Positions 36,079 through 45,860 of a stretch of DNA of 64,000 nt are shown here, in pieces. The notes under the pieces are model-generated. The model had not been told where the DNA came from. It did no database searches and saw only the letters and a program-made list of their open reading frames with translations. Origin of the DNA: Flavobacterium glycines (GTDB taxonomy: Bacteria; Bacteroidota; Bacteroidia; Flavobacteriales; Flavobacteriaceae); the NCBI RefSeq assembly GCF_900100165.1, contig NZ_FNEO01000009.1, positions 48,885 to 112,884 of the forward strand, given 5' to 3'. The translations under genes and the position numbers were made by a program. Each line of letters begins with the position of its first letter. Positions within the stretch are counted from its first letter, which is position 1.

Positions 36079-39000
36079 TAGCTTTCCTCTCCATACTTTC
36101 AGCAAAATAGTAATAACACAATGGGGTAAAATAAAGGCTTATTATAGTTCCTAATATCATTCCTCCTGTTAATACCGTTGCTAATGGTGCTTGTAATTCG
36201 GCTCCTAAACCACCTGTAAAAAGAAGCGGTACAACTGCCAGAATAGTAGTCAAACTGGTCATTAATATGGGTTTTAGCCTTCGTTGTCCTGCAATTAGCA
36301 GCGCTTTTAGAATAGAATTCCCTTGGCGTTGCAATTGGATAATAGTATCTATTTTCAGGATGGAATCATTAATTACAATCCCGCTCATTACCACAATACC
36401 TATCATGGACATTAAATTAAGACTCATCCCAAAAATTGTCAACAACAAAAAAGCCCCCGCCAAATCCAGCGGAATTTCGATTAATATAATCAAAGGTAGC
36501 ACGAGAGATTCAAATTGAGAAGCCAAGATGAAGTAAAGCAGCAGCAATGAAATTAATAAAACAGCGATTAATTCACCCATTAATTCCTTGTTGCTAAAAA
36601 AACTACCACTAAAGGAAACGGTATACAATTTATTGTCTTTTACCACATTTTTCACGGTAGTAATGATGTGATTTACATTGTCTTCATTGGTATTTAATTC
36701 TATAGGGTAATATTCACCTTCAATACCTCCAGTAATGGTTTTCATATCCTGAGAGTTGACCGCCTTAATAAAATCACTGGCATGAAATACGGCTCCATCG
36801 TCAGATAGTACCGTGGTTTCGCTTAAGACCTGCTCAATTGTTTTGCTTTCTCCTCCAAGGATGACAGGGACAAAATTTTGATTGTCAATTACCGATAAAA
36901 TTTCACGTTCATTAAAAGCACTTTTTAAAACATAAAATAGTGCATTAGCCGATACGCTGTATGTCATTAATTTTTCCTGATTTGCTATAAGATTAATGTG
37001 TTCCTGCCATGCAATAGGATTTAATTGTATGTCGTCAACATTTTGCTGCACCTGACCCCAAACTTTTTTTAATTGTTCGTTTTGTGCACTTCCTATATTG
37101 GCTACATTTCGCAATCGGGCAACCAATACTTCTTGCTTGTCTGAGAAAATCATATTGAAAATATTGTCCACATTGCTATAGGAAACAACGGCTCCGGCGT
37201 GTTCTTTTTGGAGAAAAAGAGTCATTTCTTTTTTAACTTTCGCTAGTTTTTCGGGAGAATTACAGCGAATATAAATCGCACTTTCTGAAGATAAAGAAGT
37301 CGATTCTTTGTCTAAAATAAATTGTTGTGAACCTACTAATGCGGTATAATTCAGGATATCTTTTTTTATAGGTTTTAGTAATTCTAATACCCTTCTTTTA
37401 TTTTCTTCGACATTAATTTGCTTGTTCCAGTCAATTTTTAATACCGTTTCGGTTTTGGTTAAATAAGGCATCTGCGTTTTGGGAAGAAATTGAAATAAAA
37501 TAACACCACTTACCAGTAATAGAATACAAATACTCCAACACAATTTTTGTTTTCTCATTACAAAACGAAATCCTTTTTCGTATAATTCGGCATAATCCAA
37601 AGTATTCGTTTTTTCAAGAAAACGTTCCATTCTGCTTTTCTTTCCAGTATCTTTCAAATGAAAAAGATGGTATAATAACGGCACTAAAGTAACGGAGACC
37701 AATAGGGAAACAAACAATCCTATCGTTATCGCCATAGCCTGATCATAAAACAAAGCCCCCGAAATACCACTTAAAAAAGACAATGGTAAAAAAACAGAAC
37801 AGGTAGTCAAAACCGAGGAAAGTAATGGTTTGATCACTTCATTAGCTCCTAAAACACAGGCTTGCATCAAAGGGTATTTTTGCTCTCTGTATTGTATAAT
37901 ATTTTCAATTACAATAATGGAGTTGTCAATCATCAAACCAATTCCTAAAATTAATCCCGACAACGAAATAATATTGATAGAAATATCAAAAACATAGAAA
38001 AAGGCTAAACTAATTATCAAAGAAACAGGCACTGATATTCCTATCAGTAGAGGAGATTTGACATCTTTCAAAAACAAAAACATGATGGCAAATGCCAATA
38101 AAATACCCCATACCAAGTCTTGTTTGATATTGGATATGGCTACATCCAACAATTGGGTTTGATCTCTGGTTACCGAAAAATCTATTTCTGGATAATCCTT
38201 TTTTAGCCTTTCGACTAGCGAGTTCAACGATGATTTTAAGTTTTCCATTCGAGCATCACTTTGCTGAATGATAGCCATAGTAATGGCTTCTTTATCATCC
38301 GACAAAACCAATCCCGTACGCTTTTTTGGATGCTCAATAACTTGAGCCAAATCTTTTAGCTGGAAAAGGCGATCGCTTTTTTTGATATAAATAGCTTCAA
38401 TTTCTTTAATAGTGTTCAGGCTGGATCCTAAGCGAACATTGTATTGGTATTGATTGTCTTTAATGAGTAAACTCCCCACCTCAACATCATACGCTTTGAT
38501 GGCAGATTCCAATTCGTTCAAACTAATTCCCAAAGCATTTAATTTTTCTGTATCAGGAATAATTCGAATTTCTGAAAAAACCAATCCGCTTACATCTACC
38601 ATAGCCACTTCCTCTACTTGCTCAATGCGTTTGCGAATCACCTGATTGGCAAAACGACTAAAATTCACAAATTGTTGAGAAACAGGATACAGATCAGTAT
38701 TAGAAACGGTAGGGATTTCTTTGTTTTTTAAAATCAGACTTAAATAAAAAACAGGCACATCAGTAATATTAGCCTTAATTACTTTAGGACGTTTGACTGT
38801 TTTGGGAAGACTTCCCGTAGCACGGTCAATTTTTTCATTGACTTCAATAAAGGAGTAATCAATTTTAGTTCCTTGTTCAAATTGCAACCGAATGATGCCA
38901 TTTCCATTGCTAGATTCTGTTTTCAAATCTTTCAGATGACTTACTTGCATTAAGTTGGAACGCAAATTTTTTATAATAACATCTTCTACCTGCCTTGCCG

Positions 39001-39157
39001 ACATATTATCGGCTTCAACCTGTACTGTAATTTCTGGAATGTCAATATTAGGCATCAAAGCTACTGGGATAAAACCAAACGCGTACAGCCCTAAAATAAG
39101 CATGCAAAGCGTAGTCATTAAAACAGCAATGGGCTTATTGATTAAAATTTTTACCAT
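36062..39157 (-). CDS. RND-family efflux permease (first pump of the locus)
   Basis: 1031 residues opening MVKILINKPIAVLMTTLCMLI, the usual HAE-type first helix, followed by the porter domain (ALMPNIDIPEITVQV). Helix 4 reads GLILGIGLMIDNSIIVIEN with Asp-Asn. The second half contains LYFILASQFESLVLPLIILIEIPLDLAG and MIGIVVMSGIVINDSILKID, both typical of AcrB-like pumps. It should export its substrate with the adaptor encoded just upstream and the TolC-like channel downstream. Confidence 0.9.
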   Translation of the reverse strand: MVKILINKPIAVLMTTLCMLILGLYAFGFIPVALMPNIDIPEITVQVEADNMSARQVEDVIIKNLRSNLMQVSHLKDLKTESSNGNGIIRLQFEQGTKIDYSFIEVNEKIDRATGSLPKTVKRPKVIKANITDVPVFYLSLILKNKEIPTVSNTDLYPVSQQFVNFSRFANQVIRKRIEQVEEVAMVDVSGLVFSEIRIIPDTEKLNALGISLNELESAIKAYDVEVGSLLIKDNQYQYNVRLGSSLNTIKEIEAIYIKKSDRLFQLKDLAQVIEHPKKRTGLVLSDDKEAITMAIIQQSDARMENLKSSLNSLVERLKKDYPEIDFSVTRDQTQLLDVAISNIKQDLVWGILLAFAIMFLFLKDVKSPLLIGISVPVSLIISLAFFYVFDISINIISLSGLILGIGLMIDNSIIVIENIIQYREQKYPLMQACVLGANEVIKPLLSSVLTTCSVFLPLSFLSGISGALFYDQAMAITIGLFVSLLVSVTLVPLLYHLFHLKDTGKKSRMERFLEKTNTLDYAELYEKGFRFVMRKQKLCWSICILLLVSGVILFQFLPKTQMPYLTKTETVLKIDWNKQINVEENKRRVLELLKPIKKDILNYTALVGSQQFILDKESTSLSSESAIYIRCNSPEKLAKVKKEMTLFLQKEHAGAVVSYSNVDNIFNMIFSDKQEVLVARLRNVANIGSAQNEQLKKVWGQVQQNVDDIQLNPIAWQEHINLIANQEKLMTYSVSANALFYVLKSAFNEREILSVIDNQNFVPVILGGESKTIEQVLSETTVLSDDGAVFHASDFIKAVNSQDMKTITGGIEGEYYPIELNTNEDNVNHIITTVKNVVKDNKLYTVSFSGSFFSNKELMGELIAVLLISLLLLYFILASQFESLVLPLIILIEIPLDLAGAFLLLTIFGMSLNLMSMIGIVVMSGIVINDSILKIDTIIQLQRQGNSILKALLIAGQRRLKPILMTSLTTILAVVPLLFTGGLGAELQAPLATVLTGGMILGTIISLYFTPLCYYYFAESMERKARRVKG

Positions 39158-39312
39158 AAGAGGTTATTAGTATTCAATTGTTAGTTAATAGTTGTCAGTT
39201 GTTGGTGGATAAACGAGAAATTACATTTTTTAACGAAAATTTGAAAAATCTGCATAAATCCGAATTTTTTCAAAAAACTAATTATTAAATTCGAATGTCC
39301 TGTTACTGATTT

Positions 39313-40437
39313 TTATTTTTGAGATTTAAGCACTACTTCACTATGATGCGCTAAATTCAAATTCCCACCGACAATCACGGTGTCTCCAGGGTTTAAAGTT
39401 GCACTGCTTTTATCGGGATGGGCAATTACTGCATAGGAACTGCTATTTTCTAAAGTGGTTTGTACATACGTCCAATAGGCTTTTCCATCAATAACTTTAA
39501 ACAATACTTCCTGATTGTCTCTTAAAACTACTGCTGATTTTGGGACTACCAATTGTCTTTTTACTTCTTTCTCAATACGGACTTTCATATTCATCCCTTC
39601 GGTCAATTTTCCGTCATTTTTCACAACCGCTTTTACCAAGATCGTTCCATTTTTTTCTATCAATGGATTTATGGAAGAGATATGTCCGCTATAGGTTTTA
39701 GCCAATGCAAAAGGAACTATTTGTACACTGCTGTTCAAGGCTACATCGCTCATTTCGGATTCTATCAAATAAAATTCTACCTCAAAAACCGAATCATCAA
39801 TCAGGGTCATAAAATTTTTTCCAGCATTTACATTCTCATAAACCCTGTTCTCTATATTAGCCACTTTTCCACTAAAAGGAGCTATTAATCTGGTGGATTG
39901 TAATTCAAATCGTGCGGTTTTTAATTCTAACAATGCGGCATCATAACCTGTTCTACTGGCTACCATGTCATAGATGGGCCTGGGAATACTGTCTTTCTTG
40001 GTGGTAAAAATCCCTCTACCTACCAACATGTCCTCAAACTGAAATTTGGCTTTTTCCAAGTCGATTTCGGCTCTGGCGAGTCTTTGTTGATATTTGAATG
40101 AATTTAAACATGCCAACAATTGCCCTTTATGAACAAAATCTCCATTTTTCACATACAAATGTTCCAGTTTATCACTGACCTCAAACTGCACACTGTTTTT
40201 TTGAGATGCGATAATTTTACCGTTACTGACCAACTCTTTTTGAAAAGATTCATTTTTCAACACCATGGTTTCTACTTCATACTTTTCGGCTACATATTTA
40301 TTTTTTTCGATGGTAGTTTCATTGGCAGCTTTAGATTTGGCACAGCTATGAAAAAACAAAGAACTAATTATTAAAAAAGATAGAATTTTTAGCTTGGTTA
40401 TTTTTGGGTAAGCATTTTTACTCATTTGTACAGTCAT
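39313..40437 (-). CDS. RND periplasmic adaptor (membrane fusion) lipoprotein
   Basis: 374 residues. A lipoprotein signal ends at SSLFFHSC (Cys32); the start may be the Met at position 5 instead. The order is lipoyl half-motif (LEHLYVKNGDFVHKGQLLACL), helical hairpin, second lipoyl half (RLIAPFSGKVANIENRVYENV), beta barrel and membrane-proximal domain (VPKSAVVLRDNQEVLFKV). It links the inner membrane pump to the outer membrane channel. First of the intact export genes in transcription order. Confidence 0.92.
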   Translation of the reverse strand: MTVQMSKNAYPKITKLKILSFLIISSLFFHSCAKSKAANETTIEKNKYVAEKYEVETMVLKNESFQKELVSNGKIIASQKNSVQFEVSDKLEHLYVKNGDFVHKGQLLACLNSFKYQQRLARAEIDLEKAKFQFEDMLVGRGIFTTKKDSIPRPIYDMVASRTGYDAALLELKTARFELQSTRLIAPFSGKVANIENRVYENVNAGKNFMTLIDDSVFEVEFYLIESEMSDVALNSSVQIVPFALAKTYSGHISSINPLIEKNGTILVKAVVKNDGKLTEGMNMKVRIEKEVKRQLVVPKSAVVLRDNQEVLFKVIDGKAYWTYVQTTLENSSSYAVIAHPDKSSATLNPGDTVIVGGNLNLAHHSEVVLKSQK

Positions 40438-40498
40438 TTTCTTTTATTTAATTTTATTTGAGGAAGCTTTTATTCTTCTTTAGGATAAGGAACTTATC

Positions 40499-40790
40499 CT
40501 TTAATAGTTAACTTTATAGGCGAATTTTTACCATTGTAAACTACCTTTATCGTTTTGTTAAAACGACCGGGATATTTGGAATCATAGACGATTTTGATTT
40601 GCTTCTTTCGTCAGGTTTTATTATTTCTTTGAGTCATTCAGGCACTATACAGTCACCAAAATTATGTTCTTTTTATTAAAAGTTATGTAGACCAATACAG
40701 AGTCACTAATATCATCCTTGTCTTGTGTTTTTGATATGCAAGACACACAAGCCGTTATGAAAATAAATAGATGGAAATACTTTGAGAGAA
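40499..40790 (-). pseudogene. Decayed DUF1573 paralogue
   Basis: Reading the minus strand, the end translates as IKIVYDSKYPGRFNKTIKVV and then YNGKNSPIKLTIKG before a stop, closely parallel to the intact DUF1573 protein just upstream (VMFDAKGRGLFNKTLSVFYNGKDSPKKLIIKG). Further upstream CIVPE-stop-LKEIIKPDERSK parallels CGCTKPEW, with Trp replaced by a stop and at least one frameshift. A lipoprotein-like ITACVSC precedes it. This explains most of the 530-nt gap before the adaptor gene. Coordinates of the 5' end are approximate. Confidence 0.7.
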
Positions 40791-40970
40791 TACTATTTTA
40801 AAAATCATGTTTTCATTTTTAAATTACAATTAGGATTCGAAATCGTTTCATTATTAAAACTTTATTCTTCTTTTACGCTTTTTTGTATTTCTTTTACATA
40901 CAATTGTTTTATTCCTTTTGATAGCATTAGATCTCCCTCAATAAAGTAGTGTTATTCTTTTTCTTTCATA

Positions 40971-41345
40971 TTATAAGATCTCGCCTTTTATAATTAGCTT
41001 TTTTGGTGAATCTTTTCCATTGTAAAAAACAGAGAGTGTCTTATTAAAAAGACCACGCCCTTTAGCATCAAACATCACTTTTATAATTCCATTTCCATTT
41101 GGTTCAATTGGATTCATAGACCATTCAGGCTTTGTACACCCACAACTTGTTTTTACATCGTAAATAATTAATTGTGATTCGCCTACATTTGAAAATTTAA
41201 AAACGGTCTTCACATTTCCAGTTTTAGATATTTTTTTAAAATCATATATACTATCTTGAAATTGTACGGTCGCATTACTCACTACAAATTGTTTTTGGGT
41301 ACATGAAATAAAAGAAACCAATATCAATAACATTGTTTTTTTCAT
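40971..41345 (-). CDS. DUF1573 lipoprotein
   Basis: 124 residues. Lipoprotein signal MKKTMLLILVSFISC (Cys15). One immunoglobulin-like DUF1573 domain follows, with the family hallmarks YDFKKISKTGNVKTVFKFSN, VKTSCGCTKPEW and PNGNGIIKVMFDAKG. In Bacteroidota such proteins accompany exported-peptide and envelope loci; the molecular role is not known. A decayed second copy lies downstream. Confidence 0.85.
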   Translation of the reverse strand: MKKTMLLILVSFISCTQKQFVVSNATVQFQDSIYDFKKISKTGNVKTVFKFSNVGESQLIIYDVKTSCGCTKPEWSMNPIEPNGNGIIKVMFDAKGRGLFNKTLSVFYNGKDSPKKLIIKGEIL

Positions 41346-41479
41346 AAATTATTTTTAAAATAGCTTTTTTATAATATTTGACTTGAAACACCTTATTTTA
41401 ACACTCAGTTATATACCTTTCGGATTATTCATTCATAGTACGCCTTTTGCAAAGCACTGATTCTACAAATAAAAAAGGA

Positions 41480-42121
41480 TCATTTCTTATGTTCTATTAT
41501 AACATTCATAGCACCTTCGTAAAAAGATTGAACAAAGTTGTTAGTATTATCTGTTATTGGAAATATAAATAATGGTTTAAAGTTATTATTGGAAATAAAA
41601 TAGTATGGTATGTGCTCTTTTTCAATATTTAATCCTAGTGAACTATTTGACATTGACCTGTAACATTTAAATTTTGAATTATACTTATACACTAACCATT
41701 TAAATTTATCTTCATTGTAATCACAAATAACAACAATTTTTCCATTGCCAATCTTATTGGATAGAATTTCCAAATCGAGTAATTGTCTATCAATACATGC
41801 ACTACAACTATTTTCATAAAATCTAAAGCAAAGTTTATAATTCTCATCAAAAACTTGAGAAATATTATACTGAACATGATTTATATCAGTTAAAATTAAA
41901 TCCGGTAGAATTTTATTTCCAATCGAATTAACTTGAATTGAGAATACCCTTGTTATATCATTAATTGAATTGTTAATATTTTTATCTTTATTTAATAATT
42001 TATCAACGGCTTCAGTGTATTTGTCAACGGTTTCAGTGTATTTATTCCTTTGAATAATTAATAAAACTACGAGTGATATACACGTAATCGCTAAGATTAT
42101 AATACTTACTTTCTTTATCAT
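41480..42121 (-). CDS. Membrane-anchored thioredoxin-like protein
   Basis: 213 residues. An uncleaved N-terminal anchor spans about 4-24, followed by a coiled stretch with two YTETVDK/YTEAVDK repeats. The rest looks like a TlpA/redoxin fold: NKILPDLILTDINHVQYNIS and FYENSCSACIDRQL with a Cys-Ser-Ala-Cys active site (106-109). The remaining part is divergent. It could form or break disulfides in the four-cysteine peptide encoded two genes upstream; this is inference from context. Confidence 0.65.
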   Translation of the reverse strand: MIKKVSIIILAITCISLVVLLIIQRNKYTETVDKYTEAVDKLLNKDKNINNSINDITRVFSIQVNSIGNKILPDLILTDINHVQYNISQVFDENYKLCFRFYENSCSACIDRQLLDLEILSNKIGNGKIVVICDYNEDKFKWLVYKYNSKFKCYRSMSNSSLGLNIEKEHIPYYFISNNNFKPLFIFPITDNTNNFVQSFYEGAMNVIIEHKK

Positions 42122-42126
42122 AGATA

Positions 42127-43248
42127 CTATTTTTTTAACTCGATGAAGCAGAGAACTGGATTACTATCTAAAGCAATAGGTTGCTCCAAATATTTATTAA
42201 TTTTATCGCTAGGATTCATAGCCACAATAATTTTATTTTTTTGTTTACCAATCGGATCAAAACTAAAGTTGTCATTTGTAAAACAAGGATTGTTAAATAT
42301 TTTTGTACTGTCATCATTTATTGAAAAAACAACTAATGAATACCCTTTTTTGGTAAAGTATCTAAATATAAAATTAGTAGAGAGGGAGAAAAAATCGCTT
42401 GTTTGGAAAATATAATCAGTTTTTTCTAATTCTTGATGAAATTTAACTATATCATCCATCTTTCTATCCCATAATTTTGATTTTTTGACATCAAGGCGTT
42501 CATCTATATCAATTAGTATGCTAGGCTTTATAGTAAGATTTTTATTGATTGAAAAAATAGTATCATTAAAGCAAGGATATACATACAATAAACTATCAGA
42601 TTTTGACATATTTTTATTTCCCCATAAAGATAGATTACTTATTTGTTCTGGAATTATAGCTCCAGATTTAATGTATTGCTGATTTTGATCAGTGATAATG
42701 ATATTATGATTTGAATGCTCTGGAAAAGTTTGATTATGTCGAAAAAAAACAAATGAGTTATTGAACCATTCAAAATTAACACCAGCGTTAGCAATATTAA
42801 CTTGATCTGAGCTAATATGCCTACCTTTTAAATCATACCTTAAAATTTGCCTTGATCCAATATCCAAGAGAACTACTTCTTTTCTAATTTCATCAAAAGT
42901 AATATCTTTTATTTTAATATATTCTCCAGGTCCTTTTCCAACGTTTTTAAACATTGAAATAAAATTTCCGTCTTGAGAAAAAAGAAGTATTTTTCCTAAT
43001 TTATAATCACAGATTAATATAGAATCTCCAATATTAATCATCTTTGATATTTCTTGAATTAATGAAGAATCATTTGTTTCCAGTGGCACAAACTTGATAC
43101 TTTCTATTGTAGAATCTAAATTTCCAGTGATTTGAACATTTTTTTTATTTATATGAATGGTAGGCATATTATTTTCGTTTTTTCTTGTATTACAAGAAAA
43201 ATTAATGAAGATAAATAGTATTAGAACAGTAAAAATTAGTTTTCTCAT
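42127..43248 (-). CDS. 6-bladed beta-propeller lipoprotein
   Basis: 373 residues. Lipoprotein signal ending FINFSC (Cys19). The opening after the signal, IESIKFVPLETNDSSLIQEISKM, and repeated strands such as GKILLFSQDGNFISMFKNVGKGPGEY and SRQILRYDLKGRHI are typical of the six-bladed beta-propeller family found beside NVEALA peptides. Probably a periplasmic or surface binding or scaffold protein. It lies 6 nt before the thioredoxin-like gene and 64 nt after the peptide gene. Confidence 0.8.
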   Translation of the reverse strand: MRKLIFTVLILFIFINFSCNTRKNENNMPTIHINKKNVQITGNLDSTIESIKFVPLETNDSSLIQEISKMINIGDSILICDYKLGKILLFSQDGNFISMFKNVGKGPGEYIKIKDITFDEIRKEVVLLDIGSRQILRYDLKGRHISSDQVNIANAGVNFEWFNNSFVFFRHNQTFPEHSNHNIIITDQNQQYIKSGAIIPEQISNLSLWGNKNMSKSDSLLYVYPCFNDTIFSINKNLTIKPSILIDIDERLDVKKSKLWDRKMDDIVKFHQELEKTDYIFQTSDFFSLSTNFIFRYFTKKGYSLVVFSINDDSTKIFNNPCFTNDNFSFDPIGKQKNKIIVAMNPSDKINKYLEQPIALDSNPVLCFIELKK

Positions 43249-43311
43249 TTTATTATGATTTAAATTAAATATTAAGGAGAGAAAAAATCCTCCTTAATAT
43301 TTTAAAAATTA

Positions 43312-43737
43312 TTAGTTATACGAATATGCTGTATATTCTTCCTTTTGTGGACATAATTGTGACGCAAAATCTAATTCACACTCATAATGAATTATTGTAA
43401 TATTATAAGTTTTATTTGAACAGACACCACCTCCAACTGATACACTTTTATTTGGAGCAACACTTAACGAACCATTAACAGCAGTTGCTGAACTCGATAC
43501 AGGATTACTAGGACTAATTTTAGAATATGCTGAGTTTACATATGAATCTTTATGCCAAAAATCCTTAACAATACCCGAACAGCTTCCCCCAGCATCATCT
43601 GGCTCTGCATTCGCAGTATTTATAGTAATCAAACTAGCTAAATTAGTATTTGAACTATAACTATTCACATTATTAGCACTAAAAAACATCATTACAGCAA
43701 TCACTACGACCCCAAAAGCTACTATTATTTTTTTCAT
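43312..43737 (-). CDS. NVEALA-like exported peptide precursor with four cysteines
   Basis: 141 residues. A basic start and hydrophobic core (MKKIIVAFGVVVIAVMMFFS) are followed by a polar stretch and the motif INTANAEPDD at 39-48, which resembles the NVEALA motif of Bacteroidota precursor peptides. Ala-Asn-Ala (42-44) is a plausible signal peptidase I site. The remaining 97 residues carry Cys53, Cys106, Cys120 and Cys129 and are rich in Ser, Asn and Tyr. Neighbours (propeller, thioredoxin-like, DUF1573, signal peptidase, RND-TolC) support a matured, exported product. The family assignment is by motif and context. Confidence 0.65.
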   Translation of the reverse strand: MKKIIVAFGVVVIAVMMFFSANNVNSYSSNTNLASLITINTANAEPDDAGGSCSGIVKDFWHKDSYVNSAYSKISPSNPVSSSATAVNGSLSVAPNKSVSVGGGVCSNKTYNITIIHYECELDFASQLCPQKEEYTAYSYN

Positions 43738-43958
43738 TTTATAAAATTTAAATGGTTAAAATGGGACTTATACCCTTTTATATTTATTGTTTTGCAAAGT
43801 GGTATAGGAATGTTACTTTTGCCAAACATTACAACGCCTTATATCTAGCGGCTGTACGAAATTATAAAGTCAGTTTCTTTTATAAAATCTTCCTCTGGGT
43901 GATGGTCTATTACATAGGCTGTATTCTTTTATAATTTAATGTTAGAGTTTTTTAATTT

Positions 43959-45860
43959 TTAAATCCCCGGGGGATTTTTATATTTTTTCAGGATACTATT
44001 CATTTCTCCTTGTATTTCTTTAATAGCGATAGAAGGAATTTTTATTTCTTTATTTAATATTTTCTTAGCCATAGCTACGGCTTTAACCTTTTGTCCAGAT
44101 CCATCATATAATTTTGCCAATAAGTAGTTAGCGTAAAATTTACCGGGTGTCATATTTACCGCTTGTTGGTAGGCTTCCTCTGCTTTATCATATTGCTTTG
44201 TGACTTTATAACTATCGCCCAAAGCGGTGGTTATGATGGTGTTGTTTTGATACTGTTTGGCTTGTTCTAACACTACAATTGCTTTATGCGGTTTTCCTAC
44301 GAGTGAAAGTGTTTTACCGTAATTCATCAGGAAATCTCCATCTTTTTTAAAAATAGGATATGCTTTTCCAAATTCAAGTGCAGCTCCTTTGTAATCTTCC
44401 CATTGATGACTGATTAAGGCAGTATTCCATATAATAAATCCTTGATATAAATCATTAGTAGAAGCATAGATTTGGGATATATTAATCCAAGCCACTAGTA
44501 TAACAATGATTTTGTATAACCATTGATTTCTTTTATTCAATTCAATGTTAAATTGATAAGTATTGGCTGCATTATTAGATAGCAATGCAAGTAAAAACAC
44601 CAATATTAATTTTATTGGAAGGATTTGCATAGGATAAGAAAAAAAAGCAAAAACACCAATGGTTAAAAGTCCTGTTTTGGAAATAAAAGCCTCTAATAAA
44701 TATTTCTCATTTACTTTTGTTCTAAACAAAATAAGCACTACAGCTAGCAGTAATATTAATCCTAACATTCCATTTTCAGATACAAATTGTAGCCATTCAT
44801 TAAAAGCATAATAAGTATTATCGGCTACTACAGCTTCTGACGTTTCTCCATTTTTCTGAAAATATTGCGCCTGATAATTCATGTAATGTGCGTTGAAACG
44901 GTCAAATCCTACACCAAATACAGGAGCATCTGCTATCATTTCGGCAGTCACTTTCCAGATAAAAGCACGCCCATCTGAGGATCCTTTTTTAAAGATATAA
45001 ACACCAAAAAGTCCTGCACTTAGAATTCCAAGAAAAAGAATTGCTACAATACTTTTTTTTAATGTGTTTGCTTTTTTGAATACATTTTTTAAAACTGAAT
45101 ATCTCAGTTCCAATAAAACTAAGCTGCTCACTACTGCAGCAATCCAAGAAGCTCTAGATTGTAATGCTGGAAGTATTATAGCAATACTAATAACTCCTAA
45201 TAAGGGAATGTACTCAAAAATGTATTTTATAACTTCTTTTAAAAATGGTGAGTTGTTTGTTTTCTGTGATTGTACTTGGCTGGTTATATTGCCTTTAAAC
45301 AAATACATCCCAAAAGCTACAGTCAACACACTCACCAAAAAACCTGCATAAGGTCCTGGGTTAAAAAAACTACCTGTCATTTTAAATCCGGAATGGTTGG
45401 AGGGATAATAGCCTAACAATTGTAGATTACCATAGACCGCTTGAATAATTCCCGAAAGAACAATAGCTATTAGTAACCAAGGATAATTTTTTGGCCCAAT
45501 ACTTCGCAAAACCAAATACAAGAAACTTAATCCCAATAATTCTATATAACGAATTGAAAACCCATAATAGGATTGAATAAAATAGCGATTCCAGGTAATG
45601 TAGAGAACTAATACAAAAAGAGCGAGGTCTATTTTAGAAAAAGAAAATGATTTATTTTTTGAAAAAACAATTGTAAGACTATATAATACCAAAAGAACTA
45701 TGCTTCCATAAAGGAAGTAAATCAATTTACTGGTAATTGTAGAGTTGACAAATTGAGTGTCATTTACTGAAGGCAAAATTATAATCATCAAACATATCAA
45801 TAGTACTGATATGTTGCATCCATTTAAATAACTCGAAAACTGTTTTATATTTATTATCAT
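43959..45860 (-). CDS. O-antigen ligase-like membrane protein with C-terminal TPRs
   Basis: 633 residues. About a dozen hydrophobic segments fill residues 1-480. The WaaL/Wzy-type pattern is present as LPALQSRASWIAAVV and GVGFDRFNAHYMNYQAQYF with a periplasmic loop. Residues about 490-625 hold three to four tetratricopeptide repeats (ALEFGKAYPIFKKDGDFLMNYGKTL, AEEAYQQAVNMTPGKFYANYLLAKLY). In this setting it may transfer a glycan to the exported peptide or act as its membrane partner; no polysaccharide gene cluster is present. First gene of the locus in transcription order. Confidence 0.8.
   Translation of the reverse strand: MIINIKQFSSYLNGCNISVLLICLMIIILPSVNDTQFVNSTITSKLIYFLYGSIVLLVLYSLTIVFSKNKSFSFSKIDLALFVLVLYITWNRYFIQSYYGFSIRYIELLGLSFLYLVLRSIGPKNYPWLLIAIVLSGIIQAVYGNLQLLGYYPSNHSGFKMTGSFFNPGPYAGFLVSVLTVAFGMYLFKGNITSQVQSQKTNNSPFLKEVIKYIFEYIPLLGVISIAIILPALQSRASWIAAVVSSLVLLELRYSVLKNVFKKANTLKKSIVAILFLGILSAGLFGVYIFKKGSSDGRAFIWKVTAEMIADAPVFGVGFDRFNAHYMNYQAQYFQKNGETSEAVVADNTYYAFNEWLQFVSENGMLGLILLLAVVLILFRTKVNEKYLLEAFISKTGLLTIGVFAFFSYPMQILPIKLILVFLLALLSNNAANTYQFNIELNKRNQWLYKIIVILVAWINISQIYASTNDLYQGFIIWNTALISHQWEDYKGAALEFGKAYPIFKKDGDFLMNYGKTLSLVGKPHKAIVVLEQAKQYQNNTIITTALGDSYKVTKQYDKAEEAYQQAVNMTPGKFYANYLLAKLYDGSGQKVKAVAMAKKILNKEIKIPSIAIKEIQGEMNSILKKYKNPPGI

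Noticed and set aside
43752..43934. A 60-codon plus-strand frame upstream of the NVEALA-like gene
   Set aside because: It occupies the region that must hold the NVEALA promoter on the other strand, and has no domain or regulatory signal of its own.
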